Positions 45,349 through 56,186 of a stretch of 64,000 nucleotides of DNA are shown here, one piece after another. Numbering within the stretch: position 1 is the stretch's first letter; each line of letters begins with the position of its first letter. The DNA lies in assembly GCA_031835245.1 (NCBI GenBank), contig JAVKOQ010000019.1, positions 17,501 to 81,500 on the forward strand. The letters run 5' to 3'. The DNA is from Balamuthia mandrillaris (lineage: Eukaryota; Discosea; Longamoebia; Balamuthiidae). The notes beneath the pieces were generated by a model that saw nothing but the letters and a program-made list of their open reading frames with translations, did no database searches and had not been told where the DNA came from. The translations under genes and the position numbers were made by a program.

Positions 45349-47022
45349 ATGAAACGGAAGGCAAGAAGAATAGAGGAGGATGAGGCGGAGGAGGGAACAA
45401 AGAGTGAAGGGGAGGAGGAGGATGAGGAGGAAGAGTTGAAGCAGCATACAGTGGTTGAGTTGCGAAGGTTGTTGAAGGAAATGGGCCTGCGTGTCGGCGG
45501 TACCAAGAAAGAGCTCATTCAACGTATCATCGATGAAAGACGACGCTTGGCTCAAGACGACGAGGACAGCCAAGACGAAGTGGCAGAGGAGGAGGCAGGA
45601 GGAGGAGGAGGAGGAGAAGAAGAAGAACCAGAAGTGGAGGGCAAAGAATCAGAAGAGGAAGGGCGAGACAGAGACAACCGAGCAGCAGAAACGTATTGGG
45701 TACCCGATAAATCAGAAACAGAGGGGGCGAAGGTCGCTGAAGAAATCGAAGAAGAAGAAGAAGAAGAAGAAGAACAAGAAGGAGAACAAGAAGCACCAGT
45801 AGAGCATGACGGGGCGATGCTGGTAACGAGAGACATCGATAAACAAGCAAAAGATGGATCAGATCATGCGGTTGTAGTCGAAGAACAACAAACAGGGATG
45901 CAAAAAGAGCAAGACGGAACGGACGCCACAGCCACAAAGGAACTACCTCACGCAACGAGCCTCTGCAACACTTCAACCGTTGTCAATGTTTCTGAAGCAG
46001 TGAGTTTGATCGATACGTGCACAAAGGGCGATACTCAACCCAAAGCAACACTGTTATCGCAACAACATATGCGTGCCTACCGTAACGAAGACGACGGAGA
46101 CGGCTCCAACGAAGAAAACTTTTTTCAAGATGTGCCCTCTTCCTCCAAAAAAGAACAGAGAAACAAACCAGCGGCATTTTCATCCTCTCCTCTTCCTTCC
46201 AACAGCATCGCTACATCAGCATCACCTCTTTCAAGTGTTCATCCCTCGTTCCTTCGTTCCTTCCACAGCTTTGCGATCTTTCTTCGCGTCACTTTACTGC
46301 TATTTCTCATTGTCATCATCAGTCGTCCATTTGCGGCTCTTCCCTCTTCTTCTCCTCCTTCTCCATCGCCTTTCTCTTCGTTGTCTTTCTACAGTATCCT
46401 GCCTCTCATTGCCCTTGTCTGTTGCATCGTTTGCTTTGCTTGGCTTCATCACCTGAACTCTCTTCTTTCCTCAGATACATCTTCTGTCTCCTCAAAAAAG
46501 AGCGATTCTTCTTTGTTGAAGAGCGAAGTCGCGACGACAAAGTCGTTATCCGCTGAAGAGGAACGAGTATTGCTTCATCTTGCTCACCACAAAACTGAAC
46601 TCAAGAAGCTCATCCAAAGACAAACGGAAGAGATGAAAGAGCTGAACCGACACTACGAACAAGAGAAGAAGAAAGAGAATGGAGAGGTGGATGAACTGTT
46701 ACTGCAGCGAATGAGGCAGAAGCTTTCAGCGCTTGCTTCTTCTAGGAAGACGAACTGTCGTCTGGTTGAAAATATTGAATATCAGGTTCGTTAAGTTTCT
46801 AAGGTGATGAATGAAACAGAAAAGAGAATAAGAAACGAAGAGAAGAGGGAACAAAGAAGCCGAAAGCAACATAAAGAGAACGAAAGAAGAAAGAAGAAAG
46901 CTAACCTTTGTTTATAACAGATATTACAATTAGAATACAAAGTGGTGGAAGATGAGATAGACGAAGCCATGCATCTTTTACATCAACTAGCCTCAGCTCC
47001 TTCCGAACTCATTGTCTCCTGA
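45349..47022 (+). CDS. SAP/HeH-domain protein with two membrane segments
   Basis: Two exons: 45349 to about 46788 and 46921-47022, joined in phase. Residues 33-63 form a SAP/HeH helix-extension-helix motif (HTVVELRRLLKEMGLRVGGTKKELIQRI), which usually binds DNA. A long Glu-rich segment follows (about 70-260). Two hydrophobic stretches lie near residues 310-332 (VTLLLFLIVIISRPF) and 347-368 (YSILPLIALVCCIVCFAWL). The C-terminus is a coiled coil (LIQRQTEEMKELNRHYEQEKKK, then EYKVVEDEIDEAMHLLHQL). This resembles inner nuclear membrane proteins of the Src1/Heh/LEM group, though no MSC domain is seen. It ends 70 bp from a convergent gene. Confidence 0.75.
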
Positions 47023-47092
47023 ACCAAACGCTACTCCAACGTCTTTTTGTATCACTGCCCTTATCATCAATAGAACTAGATCTGTTTTCAAA

Positions 47093-48001
47093 CTATGCGG
47101 AGCAAGCTTTCTCCAATAGTTGTAAACAAGCCTCAAATATCGGCCAACTCTTTGCATGAAACCGTTTCCAACCATCCTCCTCGTTCTCTCCTTCTTCTTG
47201 TTGATACCCATCTTCTTCATAGAGTAAACGATGTGTTAGAGGAAAAGCAACGTGGTAGTTATGGATGTAACCTCGCTCCACGATTTGAGTGGCTAACAGG
47301 ACCAACCGCAAAGCATGCACCACCGTCTTCTTGCTCTCCGCCAATGCCCCCTTTTGCCACCGCTTCTCCGCTATTCTCCAGTCCCTTCTCGTCTCCTCTG
47401 CCACCGATTCATACAGTCTCTGCATACTGAGCTTTCTCTCCCCTTCCGTTTCTCCTCCATATGTTTCTGCCTGTTGTCTTCTTGCGGTTGATGGTTTCTT
47501 TGTGTTCTTGTTCTTGTTGTTTGCTGCTTGTTGTTTTGGCTCTCTTTTCCCTTCCTCCTTCCAACGGTACATGGGCGGCAGCCACAGACATATCAGGTAA
47601 TGCATGGAGTGGTCCTCATAGATCTTCTTCAGGAACTGGCTGTTGGTCAAGACGCTGGCATCGATGTTTCCATTGTGCAGTTGCGCTTTTTCGCCGCCGC
47701 CGCCACCACCACCGCTTTTGTCCTTGAGCACAACGACAAAGTCCCAATCGCTGTGGTGCGAGGCGGTCCCCCAGAGCCTGCTACCCACCAGGTAGCAGCG
47801 CAGCACCTGGGCTTCCGGGAGGCGCAGGCGTTGGCAGAGCGCGGGGAGGCTCAGCTTGGCGGCCTGGCTGCTCATCAGGGCCTCCATCTCCTGGCTTATC
47901 CTGGCTTGTTCCTCCGAGCTCATCGCCGGCACCATGAAGGCATCTTGTTGTGGTGCTGCTGCTGCTACTTCCTCGCCTTGGTGGTTGTTGCGTTGCTCCA
48001 T
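47093..48001 (-). CDS. Nucleotidyltransferase-fold protein
   Basis: A single-exon protein of about 302 residues. YLVGSRLWGTASHHSDWDFVVVL is the core of the minimal nucleotidyltransferase fold: GSxxxG followed by two aspartates that bind metal (DWD), and a third acidic position in NIDASVL. The family label is DNA polymerase β-like nucleotidyltransferase of unknown substrate. The C-terminal half is helical (RIAEKRWQKG, KKTVVHALRLVLLATQIVERG), like HEPN/substrate-binding partners. A Lys/Asn/Gln insertion of about 40 residues sits in the middle. The ATG at 48001 (MEQRNNHQ) has an A-rich context; one at 48061 is also in frame. Confidence 0.75.
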   Translation of the reverse strand: MEQRNNHQGEEVAAAAPQQDAFMVPAMSSEEQARISQEMEALMSSQAAKLSLPALCQRLRLPEAQVLRCYLVGSRLWGTASHHSDWDFVVVLKDKSGGGGGGGEKAQLHNGNIDASVLTNSQFLKKIYEDHSMHYLICLWLPPMYRWKEEGKREPKQQAANNKNKNTKKPSTARRQQAETYGGETEGERKLSMQRLYESVAEETRRDWRIAEKRWQKGALAESKKTVVHALRLVLLATQIVERGYIHNYHVAFPLTHRLLYEEDGYQQEEGENEEDGWKRFHAKSWPIFEACLQLLEKACSA

Positions 48002-48284
48002 ATTATTTTTATTTTGTTTTGACCAGAGAGGATGGTCACGTCGTCGTGGGTGAAAGATCATACAGCACAATTACAGCAGGATTCGTGCTATAGTGGAGCA
48101 CGATACAATAACGAAGGACACGTGCCGCAATAAACAAAAAGAAAAGAAAGACAAGGAGAGGAAAGGCAAAGGAAGACAAAAGAATAACTGACTTTCCTCT
48201 CGCGTTACTTGCCAAGCACAAGGGCAAACTTTAACAAAGAAAACGAACGCACGCACGCACACCATACCAAGCAAATAATAAATA

Positions 48285-48791
48285 ATGGCAAGTGATGATG
48301 AATTTGGGGCGTGGGGCAAGGCAAAGCAGGGTCAGGCGGGCTCGGGCTCGGAGGCGGCCCTCTTGGACCGGATCGCCGACCAGCTGCAGCAGCTCTCCCG
48401 CAACGTCTCGCAGCTGAAGGAGCTCAGCCAAAAGCTCGGCACGCGCCAGGACAACGACCGCTTGCGCCAGGACCTCTCGCGGCTGCGCGAGGAGACCACC
48501 GACCTGGCCAAACGCACCCGCGAGGACCTCTACGGCGGGGACTCGGAGCGGCGGTGGAAGGCGGCCGACGTGAAGAGCCGAGCCAAGAGGGATCGGCTGG
48601 GCGGGCAGTTTAGGGACCTCTTGCAGGACTATGAGAGGGCGGCGCAGCTGTCTTTGAAGAAGGAGCGAGAGGCGGTGCAGGTGATCGAGGAGACTGTAAA
48701 CCGTTACGTTTCATTTCTCGTTTCTTTCCTCTTTTCTCTCCTTTTCTTTTTTCTCTCCTCTCTTCTCTCGCTTCTCGCTTCTCGCTTCTCG

Positions 48792-48827
<36 letters not shown>

Positions 48828-49498
48828 TCACTCCTATTATGCTGATCCTCACGAAACACAAAACAACAGACAGAAAGAGTATGAAGGCAGGACGGTATGA
48901 TGACGACGATGATGACAGCGATGGCAAAGGCTTTCAAATGAAGATGAAGGAACTGGGACTAGACGATGTCGACGTCGATGAGAAGTTGATACGCGAACGC
49001 AACGAACAAATACATCAAATAGAGCTGGACCTGCAAGAACTTGGCGAAGTCTTTCGTGGTATTGTTTTTCTTTTCTCCTTTATTTTATTTCTCTATTCGT
49101 TCTGAGCATTCCATTTTCTTCCTACGTTCATCGCGTTCGTTTTCATTCTTTTTGTTGCTATTGTTGTTTTTGGTGGAGAATAGATGTATCAACGTTGGTG
49201 CATGATCAAGGAGAAATCCTCACTACAGTAGAGACACAGGCTTCCACAGCAAAAGCAAACACCGACTATGCGGTTGAAGAACTCGAAGTGGTAATACGAC
49301 CTTCCTTTTTTTTCTTTCCTTTCGGGTTTCGTTTCATTCTCTCTCTCTCTCTCTCATTTCCTCAAAAAAAAGAGCAACAAGTTACAATGTGCAGCTCGAC
49401 GAAAGATGTGTTGCCTCGGTATTATCGTTACAGCGGTAGTGGTCGTCATTCTCATCATATTAATAGTGGTTCTCGTCACTCAACTCAAAAAAGATTGA
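48285..49498 (+). CDS. Qa-SNARE, syntaxin 7/12-like
   Basis: Four exons join in phase. Exon 1 (48285 to about 48699) encodes an N-terminal three-helix region (LDRIADQLQQLSRNVSQLKEL, TTDLAKRTREDL, FRDLLQDYERA). Exon 2 from about 48871 begins the SNARE motif (LIRERNEQIHQIELDLQELGEVFR), exon 3 continues DVSTLVHDQGEILTTVETQ with the Gln of the zero layer, and exon 4 ends with KMCCLGIIVTAVVVVILIILIVVLV, a tail anchor with two membrane-proximal cysteines. The IEXDXXEXXXXF-LVHXQG pattern is that of endosomal Qa-SNAREs (syntaxin 7/12, Pep12), which drive late endosome fusion. About 270 residues, usual for the family. CT repeats fill introns. Confidence 0.88.
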
Positions 49499-49949
49499 AG
49501 ACGAAGCCCACCCTTCACTCACTTTTTTTTTGAGCCCTTTGTATTTTTACCCCGTTTTTAATGCATTCCATTCCATCTCGAAGTTCTCCTCTGGAAGTAA
49601 GGCAACAACTACGCTACGATAAGGAGGATAGAAAGATGGGGGTGCTAGAGAAAGAAGAAGAAGAAGAAGAAGAAGAAGAAGAAGAAGAACAAGAAGAAGA
49701 AGAAGAAGAAGAACAAGAACAAGAAGGGGGGGGGGGGGGAGAAAGAAAGAAAGAAAAGAACAACCGTTACGATAAAACCCTGAGAAAGAACAGCTCTTCT
49801 TCATCTGCTGCTGGACCTAGGAACTATTCACTTCCAACGACGGTCCTTCAATTCCTCCGCTTCTTCTTTCCATCTTCTCTTTTTCTTCCTCTTGAAGAAA
49901 AAAAAAAGATGAAGAAAACAAAAATGTATGAAGTCCTATTTGTTGGTTT
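49499..49949. other. Convergent intergenic with (GAA)n and poly-G
   Basis: The stretch lies between the 3' ends of the syntaxin and mitochondrial-protein genes. It holds a GAA-rich tract (49655-49725) ending in a run of about 12 G. Open frames here are made by the repeat and are not genes. Confidence 0.7.
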
Positions 49950-50641
49950 TTAAGATGAAGTTGATGAAGCAGAAGAAGGTGGTTGGGGTGGTGAATAGCT
50001 AGCAGGTGCAGCGTAGACTCCCGACCCCGTCAAGGACAAGCCCAGCCGCCCGGACGCCACCACGTGCTGCTTCCACCGCCTGCTCTGCCTGCCCTTCTTC
50101 AGTTGCAGCTCCACCGGGTCCCTCAGATCCTCCGGCGGGATCTCCGGCTCGTTGTTGCTCTCCTCTTCCTCTTCTTCCTCTCCTTCTTGGTCCGGCAAGG
50201 CGGCCTCTTCCAGGAACCTGAGGGTGCGCTGGTTCTCGGCCACGCGCTTGGACACCTTTTCGTGCCAAATCTCGTGGCGCCTTTGGCGGAACTCCTTCCG
50301 CGCGACGCCCAGCTTGCCGGCCGGTCGTTTGCGGGAATAGTCCGCCCGTTGTTGCACCAGCGGGTGGGCGGGGAAGGAGGTGGGGGAGGAGATGGTTGTT
50401 GTGGAGGAAGAGCAAAGGAAGGGCGCGGAACCAGCGCGGAAGAGAGTGGAAGACTGAAAGAAAGAGCAGAAAGTTGCACAAGACGGAAAGATTAGATTAG
50501 AATGATCAGCTGGGCAGTGAGCGCACGAAAAAAAAAGTGGGTATGATTGGGTACCTCGGTAAAGGAAAGGAAAGGCGCAGCATGCCCTCTACTGGCGCAG
50601 AGCCGGAATGGCTTGCCACTGCTAACAACAGCCCGCTGCAT
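49950..50641 (-). CDS. Small protein with mitochondrial-type presequence
   Basis: Exon 1 (ATG 50641) reads MQRAVVSSGKPFRLCASRGHAAPF, basic, without acidic residues: a typical mitochondrial presequence. It splices in phase (donor gtaccc near 50555, acceptor tttcag near 50457) to an exon with RKRPAGKLGVARKEFRQRRHEIW and KVSKRVAENQRTLRFLEEA, an acidic stretch and a Pro/Ser-rich tail. About 200 residues. The basic helical core suggests an RNA-binding or mitoribosomal protein, but I recognise no family. An in-frame ATG at 50770 gives a longer form without the presequence at its tip. Upstream lie two TGACATCAT words (50763, 50790). Confidence 0.6.
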
Positions 50642-51115
50642 TTGAGCTTCTGTTGAGTTTCTTGTGGGGTGTGTGTGCTCACAATAGGTGTTGTTGTCGT
50701 TGCTCTCTCCTCTTTGCAAATGCTTTCTATCTCGATGCAGTAGATCGCGATGATCTTTATGTGACATCATCGATATCCAAATTTGAATATTATGACATCA
50801 TGGTATGCCTTTCATTTTCGTGAGGTCATCACCTTCTTAAAATAGATATTCCTGACGTGGGCTTTTGTTTGGGGACGAGACACAAAGAAAGAAAAGGAAC
50901 CAACAAGCAACAACAAACGTTACAGCCCACGTTTGTTTTTTTTTTTTTTTAAAATAATGAAACTCATGAAAGGTGCTTTTTGGATTTCGATAAAGAGCAG
51001 GCAGAAGGAAGTGCAAGGATTGAGGAAAACAAAAAAAAAAATAAATGGAAAGTGACAGTGGGAAAAATTTGAGAGAGAGAAGGGAGTTGGACCTCCCGTA
51101 TTCAAGAGAGTGCTC
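50642..51115. other. Intergenic with repeated TGACATCAT words
   Basis: The DNA upstream of the mitochondrial-protein gene has TGACATCAT at about 50763 and 50790, and AGGTCATCACC near 50824, half-palindromes of CRE/AP-1 type. The rest up to 51115 is the 3' side of the cysteine-repeat gene with a run of T. Confidence 0.35.
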
Positions 51116-54100
51116 TCATGCCGCTCCGCCCTCCTCCGCAAAGAGAGGGTTCTGGAAGCTCGAGCTAGCGGACTCGTAGAGGGCGTTATTGACTGCTCCG
51201 CCTGAGGCGGTAGCATCCGCGATGGAAGGCACGAGGCCCGTTCCAGGCTTCTTAAACTTCCTCAGGAGCAACGCTGCAGAGGCCGCTCCCGCTGCCGCCA
51301 ATCCGAGACCACCGGCGGCTCCGGCCACGGCGCCGGCGATAGTGCCGGCGTTGCTCCCGCCACCGCCACCGCCACCTCCAGGAGGGACAGGACACACCAC
51401 GCACTCGCCGTCTTCACACTCATAGCAGTCCTCGCTGTCGTCACTGTCGCTGTAACAGTCCTCATCAACGATGCAGTCGGGGCAGGCCTCCTCGTCGTAC
51501 ACGCAACGACCTTGTTCCTCGTCACAGGACTCGCAGTCAGGACACTCGTGGTCCTCGGCGCAAGGCGTGCAGTCACCTGAGATGGGCTGGCAACGGCCTT
51601 CTGCGCACTCGTGGCAGGCGTCGGCGCAGTCCTCGACTGTGACACAGGGATCGCAGGACTCCTCTACTTCTTCGCAACGGCCATCAACACATTCGTGGCA
51701 GGCATCCACACAGTCATCGGCTGTGGCGCAAGGGTCGCATTCCTCCTCCACAGGTTCGCAACGACCATCAACACACTCATAACAGGCATCCACACAATCA
51801 TCAGCTGTGGCGCAAGGGTCACATTCCTCCTCCACGGGTTTGCAGCGGCCATCAACGCACTCGTGACAGGCATCCATACAGTCGCCAGCTGTGGCGCAAG
51901 GGTCACATTCCTCCTCCGCTTCTTCACAACGGCCATCAACGCATTCATGGCAGGCATCCACACAATCATCAGCTGTGGCGCAAGGGTCACATTCCTCCAC
52001 TGGTTCGCAACGTCCATCAACGCACTCGTGGCAGGCATCCACACAATCTCCAACGGTGACACAGGGGTCGCATTCCTCCTCCACTTCTTCACAACGGCCA
52101 TCAACGCACTCATGGCAGGCATCCACACAGTCATCAGCAGTGGCACAAGGGTCACATTCCTCCTCCACTGGTTCGCATCGGCCATCATCACACTCATGGC
52201 AGGCATCTACACAATCACCAGCTGAGGTACAAGGGTCACATTCTTCCTCCACGGGTTCGCAACGTCCATCAACACACTCATGGCAAGCATCCACACAATC
52301 ACCAGCTGTGGAGCAAGGGTCGCATTCCTCCTCCACGGTTCGCAGCGGCCATCAACACACTCATGACAGGCATCCACGCAGTCATCAGCTGTGGCACAAG
52401 GGTCGCATTCTTCCTCCACAGGTTCACAACGACCATCAACGCACTCATGGCAGGCATCCACACAATCATCCGCTGTGGCGCAAGGATCGCATTCCTCCTC
52501 CACTTCTTCACAACGGCCATCAACACACTCATGTCAGGCATCCACACAGTCACCAGCAGTAGCACAAGGATCACATTCTTCCTCCACAGGTTCGCAGCGA
52601 CCATCAACGCATTCATGGCAGGCATCCACACAATCACCAGCTGTGGCGCAAGGATCGCATTCCTCTCCGACGGCTTCGCAGCGGCCATCAACGCACTCAT
52701 GGCAGGCATCCACACAGTCAGCAGCAGTAGCACAAGGGTCACATTCCTCCTCCACAGGTTCGCAGCGACCATCAACGCACTCGTGGCAGGCATCCACGCA
52801 ATCATCGGCATTGTTGCAAGGGTCGCATTCCTCCTCCACGGGTTTGCAACGGCCATCAACACACTCATGGCAGGCATCCACACAATCTCCAACGGTGACA
52901 CAGGGGTCACATTCTTCCTCCACTTCTTCACAACGGCCATCAACGCACCCATAACAGGCGTCCACACAGTCATTGGCTGTGGCGCAAGGGTCGCACTCCT
53001 CCTCCACAGGTTCGCAGCGGCCGTCCACGCATTCATGGCAGGCATCCACACAATCATCAGCTGTGGCACAAGGGTCACATGCTTCTTCTACCTCCTCACA
53101 GCGGCCATCAACACACTCGTGGCAGGCATCCACACAATCATCAGCATTGTTGCAAGGGTCACATTCCTCCTCCACGGGTTCGCAGCGACCATCAACGCAC
53201 TCATGGCAGGCATCCACACAGTCACCAGCTGTGGCGCAAGGGTCGCATTCCTCCTCCACGGGTTCGCAGCGGCCATCAACGCACTCATGGCAGGCATCCA
53301 CGCAGTCATCAGCTGTGGCACAAGGGTCACATTCCTCCTCCACAGGTTCGCAGCGGCCATCAACGCACTCATGGCAGGCATCCACGCAATCATCAACATT
53401 GTTGCAAGGGTCACATTCTTCCTCTACAGCTTCGCAGCGACCATCGACACACTCATGGCAAGCATCCACACAGTCACCAGCTGTGGCGCAAGGGTCGCAT
53501 TCCTCCCCCACTTCTTCACAACGGCCATCAACACATTCATGGCAGGCATCCACGCAATCATTAACAGTATTGCAAGGGTCGCATTCCTCCTCCACGGGTT
53601 CGCAGCGGCCATCAACACATTCATGGCAGGCATCCACACAATCATTGGCAGTTGTACATGGGTCACATTCCTCTGCCACAGGTTCGCAACGGCCATCAAC
53701 ACACTCATGGCAGGCATCCACACAATCATCAGCAGTGGCGCAGGGGTCGCACTCCTCCGCCACGGGTTCGCAACGGCCATCAGCACACTCATGACAGGCA
53801 TCTACACAATCATCAGCGGTGCTGCAAGGGTCACATTCCTCCTCCACGGGTTCGCAACGGCCATCAACACATTCGTGGCAGGCATCCGCACAATCATCAG
53901 CTGTGCCGCAAGGGTCGCATTCTTCCTCCACAGGTTCACAACGACGATCCACACACTCATGGCAGGCATCCACACAGTCATCAGCAGTGCTACACGGGTC
54001 ACATTCCTCCTCCACGGGTTCGCAAACACCCTCTACGCACTCATGACAGCCGTCAGCGCAGTCCTCAGCAGTCGCACAAGGGTCACAGCCTTCCAGCTCT

Positions 54101-55787
54101 GTACACACACCGTCCACACACTCATGACAGGCTGTGGGACAGTCGGCGGCCTCATCGCAAGGCGTGCATCCCTCGATGGGGGTTACCTGTTTCAGCCCGT
54201 TAACACAGATACATTCCGTGCAGGCATCGGTCACAGGACAGGCCTCTCCCTCCGGACACACGTCCAAACCGCACTCGGAGGGACGTTCAGCGGGGGTTAG
54301 GATGGCGTTGAGGAGGATCCTCTTACCACCCATCATGAGATCAGAATCACTCTTCCATGTGTGAGAACCAAGGTACCATGCCTTTTTTTATGTTAAAAAT
54401 GGTTGAGCTTAGTCCAACAGGTAAGCTATGAAGCATGAAGTAAGTACCATGTGACCAAGCTTTCGCTCACCGATTTTGGCTCCAACAGTTATGTGCAACG
54501 TCCTTCCCTGATACGCCTGCGCAGTAGGATCATTGGCCACCAAGGAGTGACCGTTGTTCTGCCAGAGGTCGTCCTCGTCCTCCCCCGCCGCGGTGGAGGC
54601 CAGATAATAGTCCCTCGTGTGGCCGCTGTTGGAGCCATCGATGGTGCCCAAGAACTGGGCCACAGGAAGATCCGGATTGGGGAAGGTCAGCACGAGGTTC
54701 CCCACGTTGTTGGTCACGATGCCATACTTGCTTACGAAGCCGCCCTCTCCGCTGTCGGGGTCGTAGTTCTCGTAGGACTCGATGCCGGCACACTCGGCCA
54801 GGAAGTTGCCGCCCGAGGATACGAACGTCCTTACGGCCTGATAGTAGGCCTCCACCTCGTTCTCGTTCCACTCGTAGTGGGGTTCGATCATGATGGTGTA
54901 ACAACTGTTCGAGTTTAGGTCCGATATCTCCTCTGTTTATATTTGGTTGTTTTTTGTTTGCTTACGCTATTCAGTCATCTCTGTTTGCCAACAACAGTGA
55001 AGGGAGAGGAAGAAAACGGCAAACCTCCTTCTTCGATGATATGGTAGTGAACGTCTTCGATGAGACCAGCGTTCTGAAGGATAGGGACCTGGGTGTCCAC
55101 CTTGCCGCCCACGTCGGAGAGAAAGGCCTTGGGCTTGTGGGCCACAATATGACGGATGTCTATCTGCGTGTCCGCATCCAACTCATGCACCTTGACTCCA
55201 TCTGCAACAACCAAAAGGATAGAAAACGAAAAGTAAGCACACACACAAACTGAAGTGACAGCGAGCGGAAAAGAACGCACGGCTCCAAGAAGAGTCTTGG
55301 ATGATGTCCAGCGCCTGCTCCTTGAACCCCGTCTGAATGATGAAAGGCCCGGCGTAGAAGCTTCGGAGGGCGCTGGCGCCCGTCGAGGGATGGATCTCAT
55401 GGGTGGTGGCGGTGAAGTCGGCCTCATCCTTACCCTTTCCCGCCCGAATGGCCCACAACAAGGGGATATCCGCATGCAGCAGTCTTATCGCCAAACCTTT
55501 ATAGGAGATCCAGATATACGAAGTAAGGAGGAAGGTTCGTTGTTGTGTATATGTGTTTGGATAAAAAAGCTCGGGAACTAACCGTAAGTTTTTGTGTTAA
55601 AGCTCTTTCCGGAACCCTGAAGGGTGTCCATGGGGATGATGAGAGATCCTGCAGCTATCGTTTGGAGATTGGAGGCAGGATCGGGAAGGTCGGGGGCCTG
55701 CAGGGCCAAGGATGATGTAGAAAATATACAGAACAACAACAACAACACCGAGCCCAGGTGGGGCATCACCGAGAAAGATGTTTTCAT
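51116..55787 (-). CDS. Type I membrane protein with a six-cysteine repeat array
   Basis: Five exons (about 55787-55590, 55537-55283, 55202-55023, 54932-54470, 54354-51116). A signal peptide (MKTSFSVMPHLGSVLLLLFC) leads into an N-terminal domain: TYGLAIRLLHADIPLLWAIRAGKGKDEADF, YAGPFIIQTGF, HYHIIEEG, GGNFLAECAGIESYEN. Then follow about 30 repeats of 28 residues of the type CDPCATADDCVDACHECVDGRCEPVEEE, each with six cysteines and many acids. A Gly-rich stalk, a membrane span (AGAVAGAAGGLGLAAAGAASAALLL) and a short tail with NALY and NPLF motifs end it. It is probably a cell-surface adhesin or receptor. In this sequence a TGA stands for a Cys codon (52534-52536) and one G is missing near 52337, so the array reads in two frames; sequencing error, recoding or a damaged allele are all possible. 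Confidence 0.8.
51560..54100 (-). repeat. 84-bp tandem repeat array (about 30 units)
   Basis: Units of 84 bp encode the 28-residue cysteine repeat. Neighbouring copies differ mostly at third positions (for instance tcgtggcagg or tcatggcagg) and at a few residues (ATADD, VTVGD, NNADD, STADD), so the array has grown by duplication of blocks under protein-level constraint. Because 84 is a multiple of three, antisense frames also stay open. Confidence 0.92.
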
Positions 55788-56186
55788 CTCTCAACAATTA
55801 CAATGTGTTCCCTCCAAGAAGAACCTTATCTTATTCTACAACTCCTTTTTTTTTCTTTCCGCTGAGGTTCTCTCTCTCTCTCTCTCTCTCTCAAAGGATC
55901 TAAGTTAGTCCCCGTTCTCTTTATTGTTCTTTCTTTGAGGAAACGGTCTATTTTTTCTTTGAAAGCAGCGAAGACAAAGCACGGGTTTTCACACTAAATT
56001 TTTTTGTTGGAAAGGAGTTGGAAGGAAAGGACGCCTTTCTCTATAAAAGGTGACAAGAACTGTTTCAGTTTTCTCCTTAGGGAGAGTTTCCCAGCAGAGC
56101 GATAAAGAGCAGGCAGATCTGTCTTTTATGATAATACATCCTATAGTGGAAAGACTTTTCTTATAACGTCGATTATTTTTTTTTTG

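Noticed and set aside
49561-49953. Glu-rich 130-codon ORF
   Set aside because: Most of it is a GAA microsatellite and a poly-G run in convergent intergenic DNA.
51560-54100. Regular repeats of 84 bp that could suggest a CRISPR array
   Set aside because: There are no unique spacers; the units are contiguous, coding and keep reading frame, in an intron-bearing eukaryotic gene.
52363-54300. 645-codon hydrophobic open frame on the plus strand and two more long plus frames over the cysteine array
   Set aside because: They are antisense shadows: the 84-bp repeat keeps all frames open, and the plus-strand translation has no start context, no family and a composition set by the repeat.
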